From Donghicola eburneus (GTDB lineage Bacteria; Pseudomonadota; Alphaproteobacteria; Rhodobacterales; Rhodobacteraceae), in assembly GCF_900115865.1 (NCBI RefSeq), contig NZ_FOXY01000004.1, positions 124,001 to 188,000 of the forward strand: a stretch of 64,000 bases of DNA, in the 5' to 3' direction. Within the stretch, counting starts at the first letter, position 1, and each line of letters opens with the position of its first letter. The notes beneath the pieces were generated by a model. That model had not been told where the DNA came from and did no database searches. It saw nothing but the letters and a program-made list of their open reading frames with translations. The translations under genes were made by a program, and so were the position numbers. This document shows positions 10,326-18,914 of the stretch, piece by piece.

Positions 10326-12503
10326 ATGGTAAATCGCCCTCGCGGTAGCGGCAGGCTTGTCGCTGAGAAACGCACTTCCCAATCTCGGACGACTTCAGAC
10401 AGAAAGAAAGCCGCCCCGAAGAAAACAAAGCCGAAAAGTGCCCGCAAAGCGCGGAACGCGCCCAAGCGTGGTCTGATTTCGGGCATGTTCTTTGGCTTTT
10501 TAGGGCTGATCTGGCGCGTTCTGTGGGGATTCGGCTGGCGGATCGGCATGGTGGTGTCCCTGCTTATCGGCGCTGGCGTTCTTTATATATATACGACACT
10601 GCCTCCGGTGTCGGAACTCGTAGATGGCCGCGCGCGGGGCTCTGTCACGCTGATGGACCGCAACGGGGCTGTCTTTGCCTGGCGCGGCGATCAGTTCGGC
10701 GGGATGATCACGGCAGACACCGTATCCCCCTATTTGCGGGACGCCATCGTCGCGACAGAGGACAAACGCTTCTACTACCACATCGGCGTGGATCCGATCG
10801 GTATCGCCAGCGCAGTCAAAATTAACTTAAGCGAAGGGCGCGGTCCCCTGTCCGGTCACGGCGGTTCGACCATCACTCAGCAAACGGCCAAACTGCTTTG
10901 CCTTGGCGTGCCATTCGATCCGAACGGCGGCATGACCGAAGCCGAGTACGAGAATGACTGCCGCCAGACAACACTATGGCGCAAGATCAAGGAGGCTGTC
11001 TTTGCTTTGGCCATGGAGGCCAAGTACTCCAAAGACGAAATCCTGACGATCTATATGAACCGCGCCTTCCTCGGAGCTGGAGCACGTGGGTTCGAAGCGG
11101 CTTCTCAGCGGTATTTCGGCAAATCGGCCTCGGCGGTCACGCCTGCCGAATCGGCGATGCTGGCGGGGCTGCTCAAGGCCCCCACGCGCTACGCTCCCAC
11201 GAACAATTTGGAACGGTCCCAACAGCGTGCTGGCATCATCGTCGGTCTGATGGAGGATCAGGGCTACCTAACCACCTCTCAGGCGAGCACCGCGCGCACC
11301 AATCCTGCGCAACTGTCCGAAGCGGCCGAGGCCAAGGCCGGAGGCTACTTTGCTGACTGGGTGATGTCTGACGGTCCCGAATTCTTTACCCGCGAGACGA
11401 CAGAGGATGTGATCATCAAGACCACCCTTGACCAGCGCATTCAGAAAGCTGGCGAAGATGCGATGAAGCAGATCTTTGAAGAGAAGGTCAGCGAGGGGTC
11501 TAAAGCGCAGGCAGCCATTGTCGTCATGAGCGCGGATGGCGCCGTGCGCGCGATGGTCGGCGGACGCAAGACCCAGGTCAGCGGCGTCTTTAACCGCGCC
11601 ACCTCGGCCAAGCGGCAAACTGGCTCGGCGTTCAAACCCTTTGTCTACGCGACGGCGCTGGAGCTCGGTCACCACTGGAACTCAACCGTGGTAGACGAAC
11701 CTTATACCATCGACATTCCTGGTAGTGGTCCTTGGTCACCCGAGAATTACACGCGCAAACACTATGGCCGCGTGACGCTGGAATATGCGCTAGCCAACTC
11801 TCTTAACATTCCTGCGGTTAAAGTTTCAGAGGCTGTCGGACGCGAGAATGTTCGCCGAATTGCTTCTGATTTCGGGATCGACAGCGATCTGGCCGAAGGT
11901 CCGGCACTGGCGCTCGGAGCTTCTGAATCTACTCTGATCGAAGTCACTGGCGCCTACGCGGGCATTCTGAACGGCGGCTCGTCGGTAGAACCTTACGGTC
12001 TGACTGAACTTCGCCTGCTCGAGGATAACGAGCCTGTCATGGGCACCGAGGGCGGCATTGGAGAGCGTGTGATCCGCGAAGAGGCTGCGCGCGAATTGAT
12101 TTATATGATGTCGAAGGTCGTGAGCGAAGGCACGGGCGGACGTGCAAAGCTGCCTGATGGCCGCGAAGCCGCTGGCAAGACTGGCACCACATCTGCAGCG
12201 CGCGATGCGTGGTTCGTAGGCTTCACTGCGGATTACGTGGCCGGGGTCTGGATGGGCTACGACGACAACACACCGCTCAAAGGCGTGACAGGTGGCGGCT
12301 TGCCCGCCGAGATTTGGCGCGAAACCATGACCCGTGTGCACGACGGAATGCCTGCCAAACCGCTGCCCATGCTGCGTCCTGCTCCGGCGCCTGCTCCGCA
12401 AAACCGCGAACTGCCTGCCCCAAGCAATCGGCAGACGTCAGAAAATCCGGTAGATACTGTGCTGCGGGACGTCCTGAATTCGATCTTCGGCGCCGGCAAT
12501 TAA
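10326..12503 (+). CDS. Class A (bifunctional) penicillin-binding protein
   Basis: Membrane-anchored peptidoglycan glycosyltransferase and DD-transpeptidase, 725 residues. A Lys/Arg-rich cytoplasmic N-terminus (to about residue 50) is followed by one membrane helix (about 60-90). The GT51 domain has ATEDKRFYYHIGVDP (catalytic Glu) and GGSTITQQ. The transpeptidase domain has the serine SxxK motif in RQTGSAFKPF, the SxN motif in YALANSLNIPA and KTGTT. A Pro-rich tail ends the protein. A cysteine-containing insertion (LCLGVPFDPNGGMTEAEYENDC) sits just after the GGSTITQQ motif. Its stop overlaps that of the convergent unknown gene by three bases. Confidence 0.94.
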   Translation: MVNRPRGSGRLVAEKRTSQSRTTSDRKKAAPKKTKPKSARKARNAPKRGLISGMFFGFLGLIWRVLWGFGWRIGMVVSLLIGAGVLYIYTTLPPVSELVDGRARGSVTLMDRNGAVFAWRGDQFGGMITADTVSPYLRDAIVATEDKRFYYHIGVDPIGIASAVKINLSEGRGPLSGHGGSTITQQTAKLLCLGVPFDPNGGMTEAEYENDCRQTTLWRKIKEAVFALAMEAKYSKDEILTIYMNRAFLGAGARGFEAASQRYFGKSASAVTPAESAMLAGLLKAPTRYAPTNNLERSQQRAGIIVGLMEDQGYLTTSQASTARTNPAQLSEAAEAKAGGYFADWVMSDGPEFFTRETTEDVIIKTTLDQRIQKAGEDAMKQIFEEKVSEGSKAQAAIVVMSADGAVRAMVGGRKTQVSGVFNRATSAKRQTGSAFKPFVYATALELGHHWNSTVVDEPYTIDIPGSGPWSPENYTRKHYGRVTLEYALANSLNIPAVKVSEAVGRENVRRIASDFGIDSDLAEGPALALGASESTLIEVTGAYAGILNGGSSVEPYGLTELRLLEDNEPVMGTEGGIGERVIREEAARELIYMMSKVVSEGTGGRAKLPDGREAAGKTGTTSAARDAWFVGFTADYVAGVWMGYDDNTPLKGVTGGGLPAEIWRETMTRVHDGMPAKPLPMLRPAPAPAPQNRELPAPSNRQTSENPVDTVLRDVLNSIFGAGN

Positions 12504-13030
12504 CCTGCGTCGGATTCGGTTTTTTCCGGCTCTTCGGTCAAAACGTCTGGCGTCTCGCTTTCGCGCGGGACGCTTTCTTCATCGGGAACGACGGCTTTTG
12601 CAGGCTCCACAATGTCGCTCTCGGCTTCGGGCGCAGCTTGTGCTTCGACAGGAATAGAGTCTGTCACTGGATTTGAAGCATCCGGATCAGGACAGCTGTC
12701 ATATTTGAACGCATACCCGTCCCAAACCATGATCAATCCGCTATCAGCGCCATGTACCATCATAGCACGTGCCGTCCATGCCCCATCTTCGCTAGAGCAG
12801 CGCATCGTATAGAGCACCGCATCCATGTCATTGACCGGCACTGGGTCTGTCATGTTGCAGGTGGAATCGACACCGTAGAAGACATCTTTTTCGATCTTGA
12901 GCGCGCCACCATCAACACCAACAAGCGAGCAGTCCGAGTCTGCCGCTTGCCGGTAGATTCCATCGAATTCAGCTGAAACTGCGGTCGCTGCCATCAGAAT
13001 GACGGCGGCCGCAGGAAAAGCATTGTGCAT
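12500..13030 (-). CDS. Secreted protein of unknown function, last gene of the mlaA-mlaC unit
   Basis: I do not recognise the family. The 176-residue product has a signal peptide (MHNAFPAAAVILMAATAVSA-EF), then a compact domain of about 85 residues with four cysteines (DSDCSL, STCNM, MRCSS, DSCPD) that could form two disulfides. An acidic, Glu/Pro-rich, low-complexity tail runs from about residue 120 to the end. Its ATG shares one base with the mlaC stop (TGATG on the minus strand), so it is probably translated with mlaC. It is therefore likely to act in the envelope; any link to lipid transport is inference. Confidence 0.75.
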   Translation of the reverse strand: MHNAFPAAAVILMAATAVSAEFDGIYRQAADSDCSLVGVDGGALKIEKDVFYGVDSTCNMTDPVPVNDMDAVLYTMRCSSEDGAWTARAMMVHGADSGLIMVWDGYAFKYDSCPDPDASNPVTDSIPVEAQAAPEAESDIVEPAKAVVPDEESVPRESETPDVLTEEPEKTESDAG

Positions 13031-13632
13031 CAGCCCGCCTTTTTCAGATCCGCGATCAGGGCGTTGAGGTCGCCACCGCGACGGTCCAGCATAGCGCCAA
13101 TCTCTTCGCGCTCTGTCAGCAGAAGGTTCACGCCTTCGATGAACATGTTGAAGAAAAGGTCTTTGCCGGATTTGTCGGAAACCAAGAAGGTCACGTCAAA
13201 GGGTGCAGAGTTCGGCAAGTAGGCCAGCGTTTTGACTTCGTAAAAGCTTTTGACAGCTTTGGTCTGCTGCACTTCGAGGCGACCACCCGCGAATTCTTGG
13301 AACCGCTTGCCGTACTTGCGCGAGATGTAGCCCGTGAATGCGTCAGTAAAGGCATTCAATTGCGCGCCGCTTGCCGAGCGAGCCGCAACCCCAAGGGTGT
13401 AGCGCGCGATGGTCGGCACATCCGAGTATCGAACAAAGATGTTCTCAAACTGGCTAATCATCGCAGATTGAGACTGCCCCGAGGCAATAACGCTGTTGAT
13501 TTGTCCAACAACGCTATTGATCAGTTTTGTGGCATTCGCCTCGGTCAGCGCGAAAGCTGGCAGCGCCGAGGCAAGCGAAAGAGCCGACGCGCCAAAAAGG
13601 ACGCCGCGGCGGGTCATAGAATTATTCAGCAT
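13030..13632 (-). CDS. mlaC: Phospholipid transport periplasmic protein MlaC
   Basis: Periplasmic carrier that shuttles phospholipids between the outer-membrane MlaA complex and the inner-membrane Mla ABC transporter. About 200 residues with an N-terminal signal carrying a twin-arginine pair (MTRRGVLFGASALSL, cut near AFA-LT). The Ttg2D/MlaC core includes NIFVRYSDVPTIARYTLG and YLPNSAPFDVTFLVSDK. I chose the ATG at 13632, behind GAGGACCCTT and overlapping the mlaA stop; ATG 13617, which starts exactly at MTRRG, is possible. The MlaFEDB transporter genes are not in this window. Confidence 0.9.
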   Translation of the reverse strand: MLNNSMTRRGVLFGASALSLASALPAFALTEANATKLINSVVGQINSVIASGQSQSAMISQFENIFVRYSDVPTIARYTLGVAARSASGAQLNAFTDAFTGYISRKYGKRFQEFAGGRLEVQQTKAVKSFYEVKTLAYLPNSAPFDVTFLVSDKSGKDLFFNMFIEGVNLLLTEREEIGAMLDRRGGDLNALIADLKKAG

Positions 13633-14404
13633 AAGGGTCCTCGTAAGGATCAAAGTAGAAATCGTCTTGCGAATCCGAGCCGCTGGCACTCTGGCCCAGC
13701 TCGAAACGTCTGTTCTGAATATAGAGCAGTCGGCTCTGAGCGTAACTGTCGGCGCTGTCATAAAGAGTTGAACTGATCGTTTCATCATAACGGTAACGAT
13801 CATCCAAAAGCTCTGCCGCGTTCAGACCGCGACGGGCGGCTGTGTAGTACAAGGGCGTGAACAGGGTGACAGGGTTGATGGCGGCATCAACCACAGTGCC
13901 CGCGAAATCACGCTCTGTTGATGGGCCAAGCAAGGGGACAGACAGGTACGCACCCTCTTTGAACCCCCAGACATGCAAGGTTTCACCGAAATCTGTGTCC
14001 ATATCGGGCAAACCCATCTTGGTTGCGGGGTCTAGTAGCCCTGCCAAACCAAAGGTGGAGTTGATGACAAAGCGGAACCCGTTGTTCAGCGCCAACTTGC
14101 CGTCAGCCTGTAGCAGGCCGTTCAGGACCTCTGACGGGAGGGTCAGGTTGTCGGCAACATTGGAGACGCCTTGGCGCACAGGGTTCGGCACAATTGTGCC
14201 ATAGGTCATCGCAGCAGGGCGCACGAACGCGGTGTCCGTACCCTTGTTCAGCTCGTGCAGATTGCGGTTCACCTTTTCGTAGGGGTCCGCAACTAATTGG
14301 CCCGGCTCAGGCGAAGCACATGCGCCCAGAAATCCGAGCGCACCAACAGCAAACAAAGGCGCGAAACGCGCAACAACAGAACGAAGGAACTTGGGAGCTG
14401 GCAC
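13622..14404 (-). CDS. mlaA: Outer-membrane lipoprotein MlaA (VacJ)
   Basis: Outer-membrane lipoprotein that removes misplaced phospholipids from the outer leaflet. It has a lipoprotein signal with lipobox LGAC followed by ASPEPG, then the MlaA signature DPYEKVNRNLHELNKGTD, NTTFGL-type sequence (INSTFGLAGLLDPA) and DFGETLHVWG...YLSVPLLGPSTERD. The first in-frame start candidates are TTG at 14419 and GTG at 14404; I prefer the GTG because AGGAAG lies six bases before it. It heads mlaA-mlaC-unknown with overlapping ends. The disordered C-terminus DFYFDPYEDPYAE is very acidic. Confidence 0.92.
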   Translation of the reverse strand: MPAPKFLRSVVARFAPLFAVGALGFLGACASPEPGQLVADPYEKVNRNLHELNKGTDTAFVRPAAMTYGTIVPNPVRQGVSNVADNLTLPSEVLNGLLQADGKLALNNGFRFVINSTFGLAGLLDPATKMGLPDMDTDFGETLHVWGFKEGAYLSVPLLGPSTERDFAGTVVDAAINPVTLFTPLYYTAARRGLNAAELLDDRYRYDETISSTLYDSADSYAQSRLLYIQNRRFELGQSASGSDSQDDFYFDPYEDPYAE

Positions 14405-14562
14405 GGGTCTTCCTGTCAATAAAGTCTCGGCATCAACTACGCATTAATTCAGGATTGCCTAGTGTAGCCTTGGCGTTTCTTTCGAAATTGTGTTTTAACG
14501 ATTACTATTACAAAGTCTCAATGGCATAGTTTCTCAAATTAATAACTAGCGGTTTTCCATCC

Positions 14563-16296
14563 ATGGCACAGCCAAGACCCGCCCCTGGTCGCGATGAATT
14601 GATCAAAGCGCGACAGGAATTTCGGCCCCTCTTCTGGGCAGTGGGGTTGTTTAGCGTGTTCGCTAACCTCCTTATGCTCACCGGTCCACTCTACATGCTT
14701 CTCGTGTACGATCGTGTTCTCGGCAGCAGATCCGAGGCTACGCTCCTCGCTCTGACCCTTTTGATCGTCTTTCTCTTTATTATTATGGGCGCGCTAGACG
14801 TCAGCCGCGGGCGTATTATGGCCCGTATTGGCGCACGCTTCCAGAACCGGCTCGAGCGCCGCGTGTACGAGGCGAGTCTTCGCCGCGCCGCGCTCGACCC
14901 CAACTCCAGTAATGCGCAAACCGGTCTTCGCGATCTAGAAGCGGTACAACGCATGCTTGCTTCGCCCGGTTTGATGGCGATGTTCGACCTTCCATGGACG
15001 CCTATTTTTCTGGCAGGCATCCTAATCTTCCACTACTCACTGGGCCTGCTGGCCTTGGGCGGTGGAGCAATTCTGGTCGCATTGGCCCTGATTAACCAAC
15101 GGATGTCGCGCCGCCCGATGCTCAAAAGCATCGAAACCAGCCAGAAGGCTGAAATTCTAGGGGACCATCTGCGGAATGAAGCCGAGATGCTGCAAGCCCT
15201 CGGGATGCGCGGTGCCAGCTTCAAACGGTGGAAGGCCACTCGGGATGAAGCTCTGGCGCAGCAAGTCGGTGCAAACGACATCTCGGGCAGCTTCTCGTCG
15301 ATTACCAAAACATTCCGCCTGTTACTCCAATCAGCCATGCTGGGGTTGGGCGCATATCTCGTGCTGCAGAACCAGCTGACCGCTGGCGCCATGATTGCAG
15401 GTTCAATCTTGATGGGTCGCGCGCTAGCCCCGATCGAGATGGCGATTGGCCAATGGCCCGTGGTGCAGCGCGGGATGAAGGGCTGGTCGAACCTGTCCGA
15501 ACTGTTGTCCTCTGTCCCACCCGAGGCCGAGCGTACCCCGCTGCCGCGCCCCAAGGCTGTTCTGTCCGTAAATCAGGTCACCGTTATTCCCCCCGGAGAA
15601 AAGCAAGCCGCCCTGCGCATGGTCAGCTTTGACTTGCAACCGGGCCAAGCGGTTGGCGTGGTGGGCCCTTCGGGCGCAGGCAAATCGACACTTGCTCGTG
15701 CGTTGACCGGCATCTGGCGTCCCGCTGGCGGTAAAATCCGTCTGGATGGCGCTGCTCTGGATCAGTTTGATCCGGACGTGTTGGGTCAGCTGATCGGCTA
15801 TTTGCCGCAGCGCGTCCAACTCTTTGATGGGACGATCACTGAAAACATCGCGCGCCTGTCAGAGAACCCAGACCCCAAGCAAGTCGTCGAAGCCGCGCAA
15901 CGCGCTGCCGCGCACGACATGATCCTGAAGCTGCCCGACGGCTACGACACCCGTGTCAGCCAGTTGGGGGGACGGCTGTCCGGTGGTCAAATTCAGCGCA
16001 TCGGTCTGGCACGCGCGCTTTATGGCGATCCCGTCCTTCTGGTGCTCGACGAGCCGAACTCAAACCTCGACAACGAGGGGTCAGAGGCTGTGAACGCCGC
16101 CATCCGCCGCATGAAAGCCGAAGGCAAAGCCGCGCTGATTATGGCGCACCGGCCCGCAGCCATTCAGGAATGTGACCTGATCCTCATGCTCGAAGGCGGA
16201 GGACGCCGCGCCTTTGGTCCCAAAGACGAAGTCCTGCGTAGCATTTTGCAAAATCACCAAGACGTCACTTCTGCACGCCCCGGAGGTGTCACATGA
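14563..16296 (+). CDS. Type I secretion system permease/ATPase (PrtD family)
   Basis: Inner-membrane ABC exporter that powers secretion of an RTX-like or other C-terminally tagged protein. Of 577 residues, the first 320 or so form the membrane domain (TM segments at about 25-75 and 140-180, with LTGPLYMLLVYDRVL typical of PrtD). The ATPase domain has GPSGAGKST, signature RLSGGQIQR and LLVLDEPNSNLD, plus an H-loop His in MAHRP. There is no peptidase C39 or CLD domain at the N-terminus. The next gene overlaps by four bases and encodes the adaptor. No outer-membrane TolC and no RTX substrate gene is nearby. Confidence 0.93.
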   Translation: MAQPRPAPGRDELIKARQEFRPLFWAVGLFSVFANLLMLTGPLYMLLVYDRVLGSRSEATLLALTLLIVFLFIIMGALDVSRGRIMARIGARFQNRLERRVYEASLRRAALDPNSSNAQTGLRDLEAVQRMLASPGLMAMFDLPWTPIFLAGILIFHYSLGLLALGGGAILVALALINQRMSRRPMLKSIETSQKAEILGDHLRNEAEMLQALGMRGASFKRWKATRDEALAQQVGANDISGSFSSITKTFRLLLQSAMLGLGAYLVLQNQLTAGAMIAGSILMGRALAPIEMAIGQWPVVQRGMKGWSNLSELLSSVPPEAERTPLPRPKAVLSVNQVTVIPPGEKQAALRMVSFDLQPGQAVGVVGPSGAGKSTLARALTGIWRPAGGKIRLDGAALDQFDPDVLGQLIGYLPQRVQLFDGTITENIARLSENPDPKQVVEAAQRAAAHDMILKLPDGYDTRVSQLGGRLSGGQIQRIGLARALYGDPVLLVLDEPNSNLDNEGSEAVNAAIRRMKAEGKAALIMAHRPAAIQECDLILMLEGGGRRAFGPKDEVLRSILQNHQDVTSARPGGVT

Positions 16297-17591
16297 GCAA
16301 ATCATTTTCCGCACGCACGCCGATGACAATCGGCGCTGTCGCGCTCGCTATTCTCGTTTTCGGTTTTGGCAGTTGGGCCACTCTGGCCGAACTCTCTGGC
16401 GCGGTTGTCGCCAGCGGCCGGATCGAAGTGGATCAAAACCGGCAGGTCGTTCAGCACCTTGACGGTGGCGTAGTTGCCGAAATCGCAGTCGACGAAGGCC
16501 AGATGGTCGAAAAGGACGCGCTTCTCATCCGCTTGGACCCGACGCTTTTGCAGTCGGAACTGGCGATCATCGAGGGGCAGCTTTTCGAAGTGATGGCCCG
16601 TCGCGGTCGTCTCGAAGCAGAGCAGCACCAAGCGGACGAAATCGACTTTGATCCGCTGCTACTGGAACAAGCCGCCCTGCGCCCAGAGGTACAAGAGCTG
16701 GTAGACGGACAGAAGAACCTGTTTTTGGCACGGCGTGAGTCTGTCGCGAACGAAGTCGAGCAGTTGCAAAAGCGTCGCATCCAGACCGAAGAGCAACTGA
16801 TCGGCATCGCGGCGCAGATCGCGGCGATCGACACCCAAGAAGAGCTGCTTGCTTCGGAGTTATCGGGTCAGCAGAGATTGTTGGATCAAGGTCTGGCCCA
16901 AACCGCCCGGGTGATGTCTTTGCAACGCGAAGCGGCGAGCCTCACCGGTGATCGGGGCGAACTTCTGGCGCTACAAGCCCAGTCCGAAGGCCGCATCACC
17001 GAGATCGAGATCGAGATCCTGAAGCTCAGCAGCCGTCAGCGCGAAGAGGCGATCAGTCAGCTTCGTGACATTGGTGCGAATGAGTTGAGTCTGCGAGAGC
17101 AGCGCCGGTCGATCCTCGAACAGCTCAGCCGCCTCGATATCCGTGCGCCTGTTTCTGGCGTCGTGTATGGCATGTCAGTCTTTGCAGAACGCTCGGTCAT
17201 TCGGCCAGCAGATCCCCTGCTCTATCTGATCCCGCAGGACCGTCCCTTGGTCATCACGGCGCAGGTACCAACCATCCACATCGACAAGCTTTTGCTTGGT
17301 CAGGATGTGACCCTGCGCTTTGCCGCATTGGATCAAAGGACGACGCCTGAACTCTTTGGCCACGTTGTCAAAATCTCGGCTGACGCCTTCGAAGACGAGC
17401 AAACCCGTGCCAGCTACTACCGGACGGAAATTCTGCTGAACGACGGAGAGCTCGCGCGGCTGCCCGAGGGGACGTCTTTGATCCCGGGCATGCCCGTCGA
17501 AACCTTTATCCGAACAGCAGACCGGACCCCCCTGGTCTACCTCACGAAACCTTTGACGGATTATTTCGCAAAAGCGTTCCGAGAGAGCTGA
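16293..17591 (+). CDS. HlyD-family membrane fusion protein of a type I secretion system
   Basis: Periplasmic adaptor linking the ABC protein to a TolC-type channel. The 432-residue protein has one N-terminal membrane helix (about 12-30), then ASGRIEVDQNRQVVQHLDGGVVAEIAVDEGQMVEKD, the lipoyl half typical of HlyD/PrtE. A long helical coiled coil follows (about 95-280, rich in Glu, Gln and Arg), then the second lipoyl half (RAPVSGVVYGMSV) and the beta-barrel. Its ATG overlaps the stop of the ABC gene (ATGA), so the pair is coupled. The stop lies only 15 bases before the hairpin in front of ridA. Confidence 0.93.
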   Translation: MSKSFSARTPMTIGAVALAILVFGFGSWATLAELSGAVVASGRIEVDQNRQVVQHLDGGVVAEIAVDEGQMVEKDALLIRLDPTLLQSELAIIEGQLFEVMARRGRLEAEQHQADEIDFDPLLLEQAALRPEVQELVDGQKNLFLARRESVANEVEQLQKRRIQTEEQLIGIAAQIAAIDTQEELLASELSGQQRLLDQGLAQTARVMSLQREAASLTGDRGELLALQAQSEGRITEIEIEILKLSSRQREEAISQLRDIGANELSLREQRRSILEQLSRLDIRAPVSGVVYGMSVFAERSVIRPADPLLYLIPQDRPLVITAQVPTIHIDKLLLGQDVTLRFAALDQRTTPELFGHVVKISADAFEDEQTRASYYRTEILLNDGELARLPEGTSLIPGMPVETFIRTADRTPLVYLTKPLTDYFAKAFRES

Positions 17592-17605
17592 TCTGGACTA
17601 TCGCG

Positions 17606-17659
17606 ATGGTGCGTTCCCCGCTAGCGTCCGCTCAAAAGCACTAGCAAGGAGCGCACCAT
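17606..17659 (+). promoter_or_regulatory. Long hairpin covering the ridA ribosome site and start codon
   Basis: Positions 17606-17617 pair with 17648-17659 for 12 uninterrupted base pairs (one G-U). After a 2x2 internal loop, 17620-17624 pairs with 17641-17645, leaving a 16-base loop. The 3' arm holds GGAG (17648-17651) and the first two bases of the ridA ATG (17658-17660). No U-run follows, so it is not an intrinsic terminator. Confidence 0.65.
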
Positions 17660-18122
17660 GACCGGAAAAATCGAAGCCCGTCTCACGGAACTTGGCATCA
17701 CTTTGCCCGATGCCCCCGCGCCGGCGGCCAACTACGTCCCGTTTGTGCAGGTCGGTGATCTAGTCCACATTTCAGGACAGATCAGCAGTGATGAAAATGG
17801 CCTGATCACAGGCAAACTAGGTGCCGATCTGGACACCGCAGCAGGTGCCGCTGCCGCCAGCCGCTGCGCGCTGAGCCTGCTGGCCCAAGCCAAGGCGGCC
17901 TGTGGCGGAGATCTGGATCGCGTTGTGCGTCTGGTCAAACTGGTCGGTTTTGTGAACTCGACCGCAGACTTCACCGAACAGCCCAAAGTGGTTAACGGTG
18001 CCTCTGACCTCATGGTCGAGGTTCTGGGTGACGCGGGCCGTCATGCGCGCTCTGCCGTATCCGCAGCCAGCCTGCCCCTTGGCGTCGCTGTAGAAATCGA
18101 AGCGATCTTTCAAATCCAATGA
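17658..18122 (+). CDS. ridA: RidA/YjgF-family enamine/imine deaminase
   Basis: RidA-superfamily protein, 154 residues; members hydrolyse reactive 2-aminoacrylate and related imines released by PLP enzymes. The order VQVGDLVHISGQIS, NGLITGKLG, and RHARSAVSAASLPLGVAVEIEA with the substrate-binding Arg is clear. At about 150 residues it is longer than E. coli RidA (128) and belongs to the longer YjgF-like branch. The next gene overlaps by four bases (ATGA). The start codon and ribosome site lie inside a strong predicted hairpin. No PLP enzyme sits in this unit, so the substrate is unknown. Confidence 0.9.
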   Translation: MTGKIEARLTELGITLPDAPAPAANYVPFVQVGDLVHISGQISSDENGLITGKLGADLDTAAGAAAASRCALSLLAQAKAACGGDLDRVVRLVKLVGFVNSTADFTEQPKVVNGASDLMVEVLGDAGRHARSAVSAASLPLGVAVEIEAIFQIQ

Positions 18123-18871
18123 CCGCGCTAGACCCGCGATTTCTAGGGCGTCCCATTGCACACCGTGCCCTGCACGGTCCGGGGCGTCCGGAAAACAGCC
18201 GCGAGGCGATCGAGGCAGCATGCCAAGCTGGGTTCGGGATTGAGATCGACCTGCAACTCAGCGCGGACGGTCAGGCCATGGTCTTTCACGACTATGACCT
18301 ACGACGTCTGACAGCGGCCTCTGGTCCGGTGCGTCAGCAGACATCAGACACACTGCAAGCGATCCAATTAACCGGTGGCGAGACTGGCATTCCCACTCTG
18401 CCGCAGGTGCTGGAACAGGTTTCGGGCCGCGTCCCCCTGCTGATCGAGATAAAGGATCAGGATGGCGGTCTTGGCCGCAACATCGGGCCGCTTGAGCAAG
18501 CCACCGCGAAGGCGCTGGCAAGATACACGGGACCCGTGGCCCTGATGTCGTTTAACCCCTACGCCGTGGCCCGAATGGCTGAGCTGTGCCCAGACATTCC
18601 GCACGGCCTCACAACCTGCGCCTACACCAAGGATGACTTTCCGCTGATCAAGGAAGCGCGCTTGGCCGAGTTGCGCGACTTGTCAGAAGTAGAGGCTTTG
18701 AACTGCGCCTTTATCAGCCATAACCGCGCCGATCTGGACAATCCGCAGGTGGCCGCGCTGAAGGACAAGGGCGTCCATATCCTGTGCTGGACCATCAAGA
18801 GCGCTCTACAAGAGGTCGAAGCCCGCCGCATTGCGGAAAATGTGACCTTTGAAAACTACAACCCCGCTTGA
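18119..18871 (+). CDS. Glycerophosphodiester phosphodiesterase
   Basis: GDPD-family enzyme releasing glycerol-3-phosphate from glycerophosphodiesters, with a TIM-barrel fold. The 250 residues start near IAHRALHG (catalytic His, Arg), then PENSREAIEAACQAGFGIEIDLQLSADG (metal Glu and Asp) and VFHDYDLRRLT (second catalytic His). No signal peptide is visible, so it is cytoplasmic, resembling UgpQ rather than GlpQ. It overlaps ridA by four bases and is followed after 43 bases by the FemAB-like gene. Confidence 0.92.
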   Translation: MTALDPRFLGRPIAHRALHGPGRPENSREAIEAACQAGFGIEIDLQLSADGQAMVFHDYDLRRLTAASGPVRQQTSDTLQAIQLTGGETGIPTLPQVLEQVSGRVPLLIEIKDQDGGLGRNIGPLEQATAKALARYTGPVALMSFNPYAVARMAELCPDIPHGLTTCAYTKDDFPLIKEARLAELRDLSEVEALNCAFISHNRADLDNPQVAALKDKGVHILCWTIKSALQEVEARRIAENVTFENYNPA

Positions 18872-18914
18872 TCCTGACAGGTAAGAGACCACCTTTGGCG
18901 TCGGGGGTGCCGAC

